NCBI RefSeq assembly: GCF_031081985.1
Contig: NZ_JARWSK010000002.1
Location: 372,001-436,000 of the forward strand
Source: Komagataeibacter xylinus
GTDB lineage: Bacteria; Pseudomonadota; Alphaproteobacteria; Acetobacterales; Acetobacteraceae
Length of the DNA: 64,000 nt
Reading direction: 5' to 3'
In this document: in pieces, positions 53,347 to 61,959 of the stretch
Numbering within the stretch: the first letter of the stretch is position 1
How the letters are laid out: each line of letters begins with the position of its first letter
Position numbers and translations under genes: made by a program
Notes under the pieces: model-generated
Database searches by the model: none
What the model saw: only the letters and a program-made list of their open reading frames with translations
What the model was told of the DNA's origin: nothing

Positions 53347-53463
53347 AGCCCTCAATGCATGTGTTGCATGCAGCCACACCGCATGGACAACCCGCCTGAA
53401 ATACGGGGATATGCATCGGCGCCGCCGTCGCGCGCCGTTGTGTTTCTTCCACCGTGGATTCCC

Positions 53464-54702
53464 ATGCCTGCCCGTAGCCGCCCCGCCCCCGTCATGCCGT
53501 TCTGGATGATTGCCCTGCTCGGGCTGCTTACGGCCATCGGGCCGCTGGCGACCGATATGTACCTGCCCGCCTTCCCGGTCATGGATCGTGAACTCGTGGG
53601 CGTGCACGCGGGCAGCAGCCAGGTCACGCTGGCCGCGTGGTTTGCGGGGCTGGCGGCAGGGCAGTTCAGCATGGGGCCCATCTCCGACCGGCTGGGCCGC
53701 AGGGTGCCGCTGCTGGGCGGGCTTGTGTTCTTCATCATCGGCTCGGTGGGGTGTGCGCTTGCCGGGAGCTTCGGGCTGTTCTGCCTGTGCCGGTTCATCG
53801 CAGCCCTTGGCGGGGCGGCCTGCGCGGTCATTCCGCGCGCCATCGTGCGTGACGTGGCCACGGGGGCGGTGGGCGCGCGCATCATGTCGCAGCTCATGCT
53901 CGTGTTTGGCGTCATGCCCATCCTGGCCCCCTCGCTGGGCAGTCTCGTGCTCTCGTTCGGGCACTGGCGCTGGATTTTCTGGATCGCGGTGGGCTATGGC
54001 GCGCTGGGTCTGGTCACGGTCATTGCAAGCCTGCCCGACACCATGCCGCCCGAGCGGCGCATCGCGTTCTCGCCCACCGGCATGATCAGCCGCTATGCAG
54101 GGCTGGTGCGCGAGCCGGTGTTCATGTCGAGCGCGCTGATCAACAGTTTCTCCTCCTTTGTCATGTTCGCCTACATCACCTCCGCGCCGATGGTGTTCGA
54201 GCACCTGCTGGGCTTTACGCCGGGGCAGTTTGGCGTGTTCTTCGGGCTTAATGCCGGGGTGTTCATCGCCTGTGCCCAGATCAACGGGCGGCTGGTGCAT
54301 CATATCGATCTCTCGCGCCTGCTTGACTGCGGCATCGGGGCCATCGTGATTGCTGCTTCCGCCTGCCTCGCCCTGTCGCTGGCAGGGATTGCGGGGCCTG
54401 CGCACCCGCTGCTGGTATGCGTGCTGGTGGGCTGCATTACCGGCAGCCTCGGCTTTATCGGGCCGAACGCCACGGTGCTGGCCTTTACCCATCATGGCCA
54501 CCAGGCGGGCAGCGCCTCGGCGCTGATGGGCACAATCCAGTTCGCGCTTGCCGCAGGCAGTGGCTTCATTCTGGGCCATGTCGCCTTTCGTAGCCCCACG
54601 CCGCTGGCGGTGGTGGTGATGGCGGGCGTGTGCTGCACGGTGGCGTGCAATATCTGGCGGCATGCCAGCGCGCGCCGGGCACAGGCGACACCCGCGGCCT
54701 GA
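53464..54702 (+). CDS. Bcr/CflA family drug-resistance exporter (MFS)
   Basis: Twelve-helix major facilitator of 412 residues. The Bcr/CflA signature is LTAIGPLATDMYLPAFPVM in the first helix. GPISDRLGRRVPLLGG is MFS motif A, and FIAALGGAACAVIPRAIVRD follows in helix 4. Family members export drugs such as bicyclomycin or chloramphenicol; the substrate here is unknown. The ATG at 53464 is preferred because the frame further upstream runs through a dispersed repeat. It is followed by mlaE after about 118 bases. Confidence 0.9.
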   Translation: MPARSRPAPVMPFWMIALLGLLTAIGPLATDMYLPAFPVMDRELVGVHAGSSQVTLAAWFAGLAAGQFSMGPISDRLGRRVPLLGGLVFFIIGSVGCALAGSFGLFCLCRFIAALGGAACAVIPRAIVRDVATGAVGARIMSQLMLVFGVMPILAPSLGSLVLSFGHWRWIFWIAVGYGALGLVTVIASLPDTMPPERRIAFSPTGMISRYAGLVREPVFMSSALINSFSSFVMFAYITSAPMVFEHLLGFTPGQFGVFFGLNAGVFIACAQINGRLVHHIDLSRLLDCGIGAIVIAASACLALSLAGIAGPAHPLLVCVLVGCITGSLGFIGPNATVLAFTHHGHQAGSASALMGTIQFALAAGSGFILGHVAFRSPTPLAVVVMAGVCCTVACNIWRHASARRAQATPAA

Positions 54703-54820
54703 AGTAGCCCGGCGGGTCATGCGCTTTCGCTTTGACGTGGGTGGCCTGCCGCGCTACGGCAGGGACAGGCTTGGCCGCGCCTGCCGTGTGGCCGGGCCGT
54801 TATCCTTATGCGCGGGAGGC

Positions 54821-55609
54821 ATGGTGAACGGCATTCTCGATTTTGTTGCCGGGCTGGGCAGGGCCGTTCTGGACATGGTGCGCATGGCCGGCAAGGTGGC
54901 GCTGTTCGGGGCCGTGGCGCTGTCGCATGTTGTCCGCCCGCCGTTTTACTGGCGCACGCTGTGGGGGTCGCTGGTCGAGATCGGGTATTTCTCGCTGCCC
55001 GTGGTGGCGTTGACCGCCCTGTTCTCGGGGGGCGTGATCGCGCTGCAATCCTATACCGGCTTTGCCCAGTACCATGCCCAGAACGCCATTGCGGGCATCG
55101 TTATCCTTGCGGTTACGCGCGAACTCGGGCCGGTGCTGGCGGGGTTGATGGTGGCGGGCCGCGTGGGGGCGGCCATGTCGGCCGAGATCGGCACCATGCG
55201 CGTGACCGACCAGATCGACGCGCTGACCACGCTCTCCACCAACCCCATGAAATACCTCGTCACGCCAAGGCTGGTGGCGGGCACGCTGGCGCTGCCCTTC
55301 CTGGTGCTGATTGCCGACATACTGGGCGTGCTGGGCGGGTTTACCGTATGCGTGATGAAGCTGGACTTCTCGGCTTCGGCCTATATCGCGGCCACCATCG
55401 CCTCGCTCAAGGTGATGGATGTGACGGTGGGGCTGGTCAAGGCGGCGATCTTCGGCTTCCTGATCACGCTCATGGGCTGCTACCACGGCTATCATAGCCG
55501 TGGCGGGGCCGAGGGCGTGGGGGCAGCGACCACGGCGGCCGTGGTGGCGGCATCAATCCTGCTGCTGACCTTCGATTACCTGCTGACGGATGTGTTCTTC
55601 TCGCAATGA
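54821..55609 (+). CDS. mlaE: MlaE-like lipid transport permease
   Basis: Permease of the Mla-type ABC system that moves phospholipids between the outer and inner membranes. The 262 residues have the family core PPFYWRTLWGSLVEIGYFSLPVVALTALFSGGVIALQ, then ELGPVLAGLMVAGRVGAAMSAEIGTMRVTDQIDAL and GCYHGYHSRGGAEGVGAATTAAVV. The ATG at 54821 has GGGAGG two bases upstream. It overlaps the ATPase gene by 4 bases. The MCE-domain gene (mlaD) that normally follows is missing here. Confidence 0.93.
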   Translation: MVNGILDFVAGLGRAVLDMVRMAGKVALFGAVALSHVVRPPFYWRTLWGSLVEIGYFSLPVVALTALFSGGVIALQSYTGFAQYHAQNAIAGIVILAVTRELGPVLAGLMVAGRVGAAMSAEIGTMRVTDQIDALTTLSTNPMKYLVTPRLVAGTLALPFLVLIADILGVLGGFTVCVMKLDFSASAYIAATIASLKVMDVTVGLVKAAIFGFLITLMGCYHGYHSRGGAEGVGAATTAAVVAASILLLTFDYLLTDVFFSQ

Positions 55610-56400
55610 CCGAACCGACTCCCAAGATCCGCATTCGCGGCCTGAAAAAGGCGTTTGGCCCCAAGGTGGTGCTCGATGGGGTGGACCTTGATGTCATGGG
55701 TGGCACGTCGTTCGTGGTCATTGGCGGCTCGGGCACCGGCAAGTCGGTGCTGCTGCGCTGCATCCTCGGCCTGATCACGCCCGATGCCGGTTCCATCGAG
55801 ATTGATGGCGTGGACGTGACCACGCTCACGCCGCGCCAGCGCGAACCCTACATGGCGCGGATCGGCATGCTGTTCCAGAACGGCGCGCTGTTTGACAGCC
55901 TGAGCGTGTGGGAAAACGTGACCTTCGGCCTCACCGCCGCCGCCCGCATGGGCCACGGCCCGCGCCTGACCCGCGCGCAGTCACGCGCACGGGCGGGCGA
56001 ACTGCTTGAGCAGGTGGGCATGGACCCGGCCGTGGGCGCGCTGTCGCCCGCCGAACTGTCAGGCGGCATGCAAAAGCGCGTGGGGCTGGCCCGCGCCATT
56101 GCCGCACGCCCCGAGATCCTGTTCTTTGATGAGCCGACCACCGGCCTCGACCCCATCATGGGCGCGGTGATTGACGGGCTGATTGCCGATTGCGTGCGCA
56201 AGCTCGGCTCCACCGCCATCGCCATTACGCACGACATGGCCTCCGCCCAGCGCATCGGGGACAGGGTGGGCATGCTCTATGAAGGCAGGCTGATCTGGCA
56301 GGGCCTGCCTTCCACCCTGTTTGATAGCGGCAACCCGGTGGTGGACCAGTTCACCCACGGCCGCCGCGAGGGGCCGATCAAGGTGGATGTAGGGAAATAA
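55606..56400 (+). CDS. mlaF: MlaF-like ABC ATPase
   Basis: ATP-binding subunit of the Mla system, 264 residues. Walker A is VIGGSGTGKSVLLRCILGL, the signature AELSGGMQKRVGLARAIAARP and Walker B EILFFDEPTTGLDPIMG. The variant SGGMQKR is typical for MlaF. It starts in the mlaE stop (ATGA). No mlaD, mlaB or mlaC follows: a palindromic element and radA come next. Confidence 0.95.
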   Translation: MTEPTPKIRIRGLKKAFGPKVVLDGVDLDVMGGTSFVVIGGSGTGKSVLLRCILGLITPDAGSIEIDGVDVTTLTPRQREPYMARIGMLFQNGALFDSLSVWENVTFGLTAAARMGHGPRLTRAQSRARAGELLEQVGMDPAVGALSPAELSGGMQKRVGLARAIAARPEILFFDEPTTGLDPIMGAVIDGLIADCVRKLGSTAIAITHDMASAQRIGDRVGMLYEGRLIWQGLPSTLFDSGNPVVDQFTHGRREGPIKVDVGK

Positions 56401-56407
56401 CTGAAAA

Positions 56408-56491
56408 GACAGAAGTTTTTGGGTGCCGCCTTTTTTTAGAAAGGCGGCGTTCTTCTGAGGCTTTTTGAAAAAAGCTTCACCAGAAACTTTT
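56408..56491 (+). repeat. Dispersed three-stem palindromic element, copy 9
   Basis: It starts 8 bases after the mlaF stop. Outer arms AAGTTTTTGGGTG and CACCAGAAACTT; hairpin 1 GCCGCCTTTTTTTAGAAAGGCGGC with a slightly different loop; hairpin 2 is close to consensus with GAGG in place of GAAG. Confidence 0.92.
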
Positions 56492-56561
56492 CCCCGTTTG
56501 GCGAGGCGGCCGGTCGTTCCATATATGATATACACGATCTGTTCTTGTCCAAGGAGCCATC

Positions 56562-57968
56562 ATGGCGCGTCGGCCCGCTAACCGTTTTGTCTGCCAGTCC
56601 TGCGGGGCGGTCTTTCCCAAATGGTCGGGAAGGTGCGACGCCTGTGGTGCCTGGAACAGCATTGTCGAGGAGACGGTCGAGCCTACCGCCACCGGCGGCA
56701 CCAACGCGCGCAGGCGCACTGGCACGCGCATCAACCTTGTTGGCCTTGCGGGCGATACGCCGCCGCCCCCACGCATTGAAACGCATATCGGCGAGCTTGA
56801 CCGCGTGCTTGGCGGCGGGCTGGTGCCGGCCTCGGTGGTGCTGGTGGGCGGTGATCCCGGCATCGGCAAGTCCACGCTTCTGCTGCAGGGCGCATGCGCC
56901 CTGGCGCGGGCCGGGCGCAAGGTGATGTATATCTCGGGTGAGGAAGCGGTGGACCAGATCCGCCTGCGTGCGCGCAGGCTGGGGCTGGAAGCGCCCACGT
57001 TGGAACTCGCCGCCGCCATCAACGTGGCCGATATCGTGGCAACGCTTGAGGCGGAGAAGGATCTGGCGCTGGTCGTGATCGACTCGATCCAGACCATGTG
57101 GATGGAAACGGTGGAGAGCGCGCCCGGCACAGTCAGCCAGGTGCGGGCCTGCGCGTTCGAGCTTATCCGGCTGGCCAAGCAGCGTGGCTTCAGCCTGATC
57201 CTGGTGGGGCATGTGACCAAGGAAGGGGCGCTGGCAGGCCCGCGCGTGCTTGAGCACATGGTTGACGCGGTGATGTATTTCGAGGGCGATCGCGGCCACC
57301 AGTTCCGCATTTTGCGGGCCGCCAAGAACCGCTTTGGCGCGACTGACGAAATTGGCGTGTTCGCCATGACCGATCAGGGGCTGGAGGAAGTGCCCAACCC
57401 CTCCGCCCTGTTCCTGGCCGAGCGGCGGGGGCATATCGCTGGTTCCGCCGTATTTGCGGGCATGGAGGGCACGCGCCCCGTGCTGCTCGAGGTGCAGGCG
57501 CTGCTTTCCCCCAAGGCGGGCGATGGCGGTGCGCGCCGTGCCGTGGTGGGGTGGGAGACGGGGCGGCTGAACATGCTGCTCGCCGTGCTTGAGGCCCGCT
57601 GCGGCATCAAGCTCAACGCCATGGACGTGCATCTCAACATCGCGGGCGGGTTGCGCGTGGGCGAGCCTGCGGCTGACATGGCGGTGGCCGCTGCCCTTGT
57701 TTCCGCCGCCACCGGCCAGCCCACCAGCGCGGGTTCGGTATATTTTGGCGAGGTCGGGCTGTCTGGTGAGGTGCGTCAGGTCTCGCAGCCCGATACGCGG
57801 CTCAAGGAGGCGCACAAGCTGGGTTTCGAGCAGGCGTTCCTGCCGCGTCGCATCGCGCGCGGCAACCGCAAGCCTTCCGCCCCCGACGGGCTGGGCCTGC
57901 ATGAAATCGGGCATCTGGGCGATCTGGTCAGCCTGTTCACGGGCGCGATGGAGGAGGCGGAGGCGTGA
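56562..57968 (+). CDS. radA: DNA repair protein RadA (Sms)
   Basis: RecA-like branch-migration ATPase in recombinational repair, 468 residues. It has an N-terminal zinc finger with Cys11, Cys14, Cys25 and Cys28 (FVCQSCGAVFPKWSGRCDAC) and Walker A VLVGGDPGIGKSTLLLQ. The RadA-specific KNRFG is in RAAKNRFGATDEIGVF, and the C-terminal Lon-like domain has LNIAGGLRVGEPAADMAVAAAL. The length is normal. The YigZ-like gene starts inside its stop. Confidence 0.97.
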   Translation: MARRPANRFVCQSCGAVFPKWSGRCDACGAWNSIVEETVEPTATGGTNARRRTGTRINLVGLAGDTPPPPRIETHIGELDRVLGGGLVPASVVLVGGDPGIGKSTLLLQGACALARAGRKVMYISGEEAVDQIRLRARRLGLEAPTLELAAAINVADIVATLEAEKDLALVVIDSIQTMWMETVESAPGTVSQVRACAFELIRLAKQRGFSLILVGHVTKEGALAGPRVLEHMVDAVMYFEGDRGHQFRILRAAKNRFGATDEIGVFAMTDQGLEEVPNPSALFLAERRGHIAGSAVFAGMEGTRPVLLEVQALLSPKAGDGGARRAVVGWETGRLNMLLAVLEARCGIKLNAMDVHLNIAGGLRVGEPAADMAVAAALVSAATGQPTSAGSVYFGEVGLSGEVRQVSQPDTRLKEAHKLGFEQAFLPRRIARGNRKPSAPDGLGLHEIGHLGDLVSLFTGAMEEAEA

Positions 57969-58591
57969 GCACGCCTGAACGCTTCATGCTCGCAGCACCC
58001 GCCATGCTGGAGCGCGAGGTGAAAAAGAGCATCTTTCTCGCTCAGGCCGCACCCGTCGCGACCCCTGCCGAGGCCATGGAATTCATTGCCTCCGTCAGTG
58101 ATCCCGATGCCACCCATAACTGCTGGGCCTATCTGATTGGCCAGACCTATCGCAGCGATGACGCGGGCGAGCCGGGCGGCACGGCGGGCCGCCCCATCCT
58201 GCAGGTGATCGAGGGGCAGGGTTTTGACCGCACCGTGGTGGTGGTCACGCGCTGGTTTGGCGGCACCAAGCTGGGTGCTGGCGGGCTTGTGCGCGCCTAT
58301 GGCGGCACGGCGGCGGAATGTTTGCGCATAGCGCCCCGCGTGCCGATTGTGGAGATGGTGGGCCTGACCTTTGGCTGCGGTTTTTCCGAGCACGCATTGC
58401 TGCGTGCACGCCTTGAGGCGATGGACTGCCAGATCATGGCCGAGGAATTTAGTGCCGGGGGCGTTGGCCTGCACATAACCGTGCCCGCAGCCCGTGAGGC
58501 GGAGGTGCGCACGCGCATTACCGACATAACCCGCGGGCAGGCTACCATCCGCGCAGTGGAGGAAGATGACGCGGAGGGTGTTGGAGCGTAA
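57965..58591 (+). CDS. YigZ/IMPACT family protein
   Basis: A 208-residue protein of the UPF0029/IMPACT family. Its N-terminal domain has the signature NCWAYLIGQTYRSDDAGEPGGTAGRPILQVIEGQ and VVVVTRWFGGTKLGAGGLVRAYGGTAAECL. The C-terminal ferredoxin-like domain (about 140-200) is present. Its role is unclear (it is sometimes linked to translation). The GTG start overlaps the radA stop by 4 bases. Confidence 0.92.
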   Translation: MSTPERFMLAAPAMLEREVKKSIFLAQAAPVATPAEAMEFIASVSDPDATHNCWAYLIGQTYRSDDAGEPGGTAGRPILQVIEGQGFDRTVVVVTRWFGGTKLGAGGLVRAYGGTAAECLRIAPRVPIVEMVGLTFGCGFSEHALLRARLEAMDCQIMAEEFSAGGVGLHITVPAAREAEVRTRITDITRGQATIRAVEEDDAEGVGA

Positions 58592-58650
58592 CCGCATTGG
58601 CGCTATGTCAGACAGCGTTTCACGTTCAGCATACGGAAAAAAGACCAGTC

Positions 58651-58887
58651 ATGACCGATACCCCACCCGATCGCCTGTCCGTCAACCCGACCAGCCCCTT
58701 TTATGACGAAGCCCTGCTTGAGCGTGGCATTGGCGTGCGCTTCAAGGGCATCGAGAAGAACAATGTTGAGGAATACTGCATCAGCGAAGGTTGGGTGCGC
58801 CTGGCCGTGGGCCGTGGTACTGACCGCTTCGGCAACCCCATGACCATGAAGGTGACGGGGCCGGTCGAGGTCTGGTTCAAATCCTGA
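58651..58887 (+). CDS. DUF3297 family small protein
   Basis: A 78-residue protein: LSVNPTSPFYDEALLERGIGVRFKGIEKNNVEEYCISEGWVRLAVGRGTDRFGNPMTMKVTGPVEVWFKS. This matches the short glutathione-peroxidase-neighbour-like DUF3297 family, which is widespread in proteobacteria with unknown function. No signal or membrane part is present. ATG 58651 starts the conserved region. It is followed 1 base later by a palindromic element. Confidence 0.85.
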   Translation: MTDTPPDRLSVNPTSPFYDEALLERGIGVRFKGIEKNNVEEYCISEGWVRLAVGRGTDRFGNPMTMKVTGPVEVWFKS

Positions 58888-58888
58888 A

Positions 58889-58971
58889 GATAAAAGTTTT
58901 TGGGTGCCGCCTTTTTTCAAAAAGGCGGCGTTCTTCCGAAGCTTTTTGAAAAAAGCTTCACCAAAAACTTC
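58889..58971 (+). repeat. Dispersed three-stem palindromic element, copy 10 (best copy)
   Basis: All three stems are near perfect: outer AAGTTTTTGGGTG (58894-58906) with CACCAAAAACTT (58959-58970), one bulged G; hairpin 1 GCCGCCTTTTT-TC-AAAAAGGCGGC (58906-58929); hairpin 2 GAAGCTTTTT-GA-AAAAAGCTTC (58938-58959). It begins one base after the DUF3297 stop, with a regular terminator behind it. Confidence 0.95.
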
Positions 58972-58977
58972 TGCATT

Positions 58978-59015
58978 AAAAAAGGCCGCACCCCGACGGG
59001 GATGCGGCCTTTTTG
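58978..59015. terminator. Bidirectional terminator between DUF3297 and hpnN
   Basis: GGCCGCA pairs with TGCGGCC, with an inner CCC/GGG stem; A runs precede and T runs follow, so it works on both strands between two convergent genes. Confidence 0.9.
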
Positions 59016-59031
59016 TTGTTTCCCTACCGGG

Positions 59032-61626
59032 TCATTCCTTGTCAATCGCGCGCTTGGGCAGCAGGGCGGGCACGAAGATCAGGGTCGCGATCAGCGTGCA
59101 GGCCAGGGAGAGCAGCAGCAGCCGGCCCATGCTGGCCGTGCCCGGATGGTGCGAGGCCGCGAGCGAGCCGAACGCCGTGCCTGTGGTCAGCGCCGAGAAC
59201 AGCACCGCGCGCGCCGTGGGGCTGGACAGCGGCGATTTGATGCCCGCCCGCCAGTTCATGACGAAATAGATGTTGAACGACACGCCCACGCCAAGCAGCA
59301 GGGGGAGTGCGATGATGTTGGCGAAGTTGAGCTGCTCGGGCACCACGATGATCAGGATGACCGTCATCAGCGCGGACAGCAGCAGCGGGGCGAGCACCAG
59401 CGCCGTATCAAGCAGCTTGCGCAGCGCCACGGCCAGGATGATGGCGATCATGACAATGGCCGCCCCGGCCGCGGTTACAAAGGCATGCACCATGGTGGCG
59501 GCACTCTGCACGATGTCGATGGCCGAACCCGCCGCCGTGGGGGCGATCTTCTGTATCTCGCCCACATATCGGTGCAGCGCGCGGTTGCCCTGCATGTCAT
59601 GGCTGGGGTGGACCTCGACGAGTGCGCGCCCGTCAGGCAGCAGGTAGTCACGCGCAAGCTGCTGCGGCACGTCGCTGATGCCCACTTCCTTAACCTGCAG
59701 CATGTCGCGCAGCATATTCAGCTGCATGGGCAGAAAGCGCACCAGCGCCTCGTTGGTGGCCAGCACGCGGGCATCATCGGCCTTCGCCAGTTGCGCCAGT
59801 GCTGACTGGATGCGGCGCAGCGGGTCGTTGGCGGGCAGCTTGTCCAGCACGCCACCAAGGTCGCCTGCCGTCTTGGCGGCGGCAGCGCGCAGGGCATCGG
59901 CATCGGGCGCGGGCCTGGGGTTGGGCACGATCAGGGTGGGCAGCAGGATGTTGGCCGCATCCTGGATCAGTGGCAGCTTGGTCTTCTGGTCGGCTGGCAC
60001 CATCGAGCCGAGCCACAGCGCGTCATGCACCAGCGGCAGGCCCGAGAGCTGGTCCGACATGGCGGCCGCCTGCTTGAGGTCGGGCATCAGCACATCGACC
60101 GTATAGGGCGAATACTGCGGCTCTGACATGAGCATGCCCAGCGTGACCATGCCCTCGGATTTGGGGTTCTTGGTATGCAGCGGGTCGGCATCGAAGGTCA
60201 GGCGCGGCACCAGTGCCAGCCCCACCAGCGCCACCACCACGAAGCCCGCAAGGATGGGCTTGCGATGGTGGCGGATGGCGGTGTCGATGGGCCGCGCGAA
60301 GGCAAAGCCGATCGTGCCATGCCCCGCCGTGGGGCGGAACAGCCGCAACAGGGCGGGCAGCAGCGTGAGCGTGCAGACAAAGGCGAACACCATGCCGAAA
60401 CCGGCAATCAGCCCCAGTTGCGCAACCCCCACGAAGGCGGTGGGCGTAAAGGCCAGGAACCCCGCCGATGTGGCCATGGCGGCAACGAGGATCTGGTGGC
60501 CGGTCTCGTTGCCGGTCTGCTCGAGGGCTGCGGGCAGGCTGAGGGCCGTGCCATCAGGGTTGGCCTGCGCGCGGAAGCGGACCGAGAACTGGATGGCGAA
60601 GTCCACCGCAATGCCTACGAACAGGATGGCGAACGCCACCGAGATCAGGTTGAGCTTGCCCACCACGATGGCGGCAAACCCGGTGGTGAGCAGCAGCCCC
60701 GATACCAGCGTGATGATGATGGGCACGATGATGCGCCACGTATGCACCGCCAGGATCAGCCACAGCGTGACCAGCACCAGCGAGCCGAGCAGGCCCGCCA
60801 CCATGCCTTCGGCCACGGTGGCGAATTCCTCATCCGCGATCTGGGTATCACCCGTTATGTGCACATGCGCCCGCCCGCTCTTGACGAAGGGCAGGTCGCT
60901 GGCTGCAGCCCGGATGGCGTCAGATGCCGCGCCGCCGGGCTGGAAGGAATCATAATCCAGCTTGGGCTGGGTCACGACAAACTGGAACTTGCCGCCAAGG
61001 TCGGCCAGGTCGCCCGCCAGCAGCCGCTCCCATGAAAGGGGTTCGGGCGTGCCATCGACCGAATGCTGCAACGTGGTGGCGAAGCCATCAAGGGCGGCAT
61101 GGAAGTTGCCAAGATCGGCCTGCCCCTGCGCCACGCCCAGCGCAATCAGGTTGAGCGCGCTGAACAGCCCGCGCCCCGAAGGGTCGGCCGCAAGCTCGCT
61201 GAGGAAGGGCTGGGCGGTGATGGTGGTGTTGAGCACGCGCTCGAGCGCCTTGGGGTCAAGGAACATCAGCCCGTTGCGCACCAGATACGGATCGGTCTGG
61301 GGCGTGGTGACGTAATTGAAGTGCTCATGGTCGCCGCGCAGTTTTGCCGCAAGGCCGAGCGCTGTCTGCTGTGCCTCCTCGGGCAGGGCCGCGTCGATCA
61401 CGGCCACGAGCTGGTCCTGCTTTTGCGGGAACAGGCGGCCCATTTCATCCGAGCGCTTTTTCCAGTCCAGCGAGGACGAGAACATCAGGTCCGTATCGGT
61501 GGTGACGCCAAGCAGCGCATAGCTGGCATAGGTCGCGCCAGCAATCAGCACGGCAAATGCCAGCACGACAGCAATGGCATGGCGGGAACACAAAGCGACA
61601 AGACGCCCAAGCGGTACCGATAGCAT
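59032..61626 (-). CDS. hpnN: Hopanoid transporter HpnN (RND/MMPL superfamily)
   Basis: Inner-membrane RND-type protein that moves hopanoids to the outer membrane. The 864 residues hold two blocks of membrane helices separated by large periplasmic domains. The first starts SRHAIAVVLAFAVLIAGATYASYALLGVTTDTDLMFSSSLDWKKR, and the helix 4 region has ISVAFAILFVGIAVDFAIQFSVRFRAQ. The second half ends ALTTGTAFGSLAASHHPGTASMGRLLLLSLACTLIATLIFVPALL. This fits HpnN rather than drug exporters. hpnL lies upstream on the same strand. Confidence 0.92.
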   Translation of the reverse strand: MLSVPLGRLVALCSRHAIAVVLAFAVLIAGATYASYALLGVTTDTDLMFSSSLDWKKRSDEMGRLFPQKQDQLVAVIDAALPEEAQQTALGLAAKLRGDHEHFNYVTTPQTDPYLVRNGLMFLDPKALERVLNTTITAQPFLSELAADPSGRGLFSALNLIALGVAQGQADLGNFHAALDGFATTLQHSVDGTPEPLSWERLLAGDLADLGGKFQFVVTQPKLDYDSFQPGGAASDAIRAAASDLPFVKSGRAHVHITGDTQIADEEFATVAEGMVAGLLGSLVLVTLWLILAVHTWRIIVPIIITLVSGLLLTTGFAAIVVGKLNLISVAFAILFVGIAVDFAIQFSVRFRAQANPDGTALSLPAALEQTGNETGHQILVAAMATSAGFLAFTPTAFVGVAQLGLIAGFGMVFAFVCTLTLLPALLRLFRPTAGHGTIGFAFARPIDTAIRHHRKPILAGFVVVALVGLALVPRLTFDADPLHTKNPKSEGMVTLGMLMSEPQYSPYTVDVLMPDLKQAAAMSDQLSGLPLVHDALWLGSMVPADQKTKLPLIQDAANILLPTLIVPNPRPAPDADALRAAAAKTAGDLGGVLDKLPANDPLRRIQSALAQLAKADDARVLATNEALVRFLPMQLNMLRDMLQVKEVGISDVPQQLARDYLLPDGRALVEVHPSHDMQGNRALHRYVGEIQKIAPTAAGSAIDIVQSAATMVHAFVTAAGAAIVMIAIILAVALRKLLDTALVLAPLLLSALMTVILIIVVPEQLNFANIIALPLLLGVGVSFNIYFVMNWRAGIKSPLSSPTARAVLFSALTTGTAFGSLAASHHPGTASMGRLLLLSLACTLIATLIFVPALLPKRAIDKE

Positions 61627-61824
61627 GACGAGTATTCAGCCCTTCAGAAACCTGACCCGATGCCGCATGAACGCGGCAGCCGGTGAAGAGGTACGGTTTG
61701 GCCCATGATGCGGTGCCGATGCAAGGTGGTTCTTTACCGCCGTAGGCTTATGCTGGCGGCGCAGATGCCACCGCAGCTTACGGTGCCCGAAAAGCCTGCC
61801 CACGGAAAAACTGGCAAATCATAA

Positions 61825-61882
61825 AGAAGTTTTTGGTAAATCTTTTTTCAAAAAGCTTTGAAAGACGCAGCTTTGGTGAAAG
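61825..61882 (-). repeat. Dispersed element, copy 11 (truncated)
   Basis: In the 333-base gap between hpnL and hpnN. Read on the minus strand, hairpin 2 and the closing arm remain (CTTTTTGAAAAAAGATTTACC, then AAAAACTTC), while hairpin 1 is reduced to a trace. No other feature was seen in this gap. Confidence 0.65.
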
Positions 61883-61959
61883 GAGATGGCGATCAGACCC
61901 GTCTGTTTTTCATCAATTATTTGCCGGGTAACACTCTTTTACAAAATCGCCCTGCCCGG

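Noticed and set aside
53257-53463. Upstream in-frame extension of the Bcr/CflA gene
   Set aside because: It runs straight through a dispersed repeat, which is present with the same bases in non-coding places.
56436-56535. Short peptides with KKGGTQKLL-like ends shared by several open frames
   Set aside because: They are translations of the dispersed palindromic element and not a conserved protein motif.
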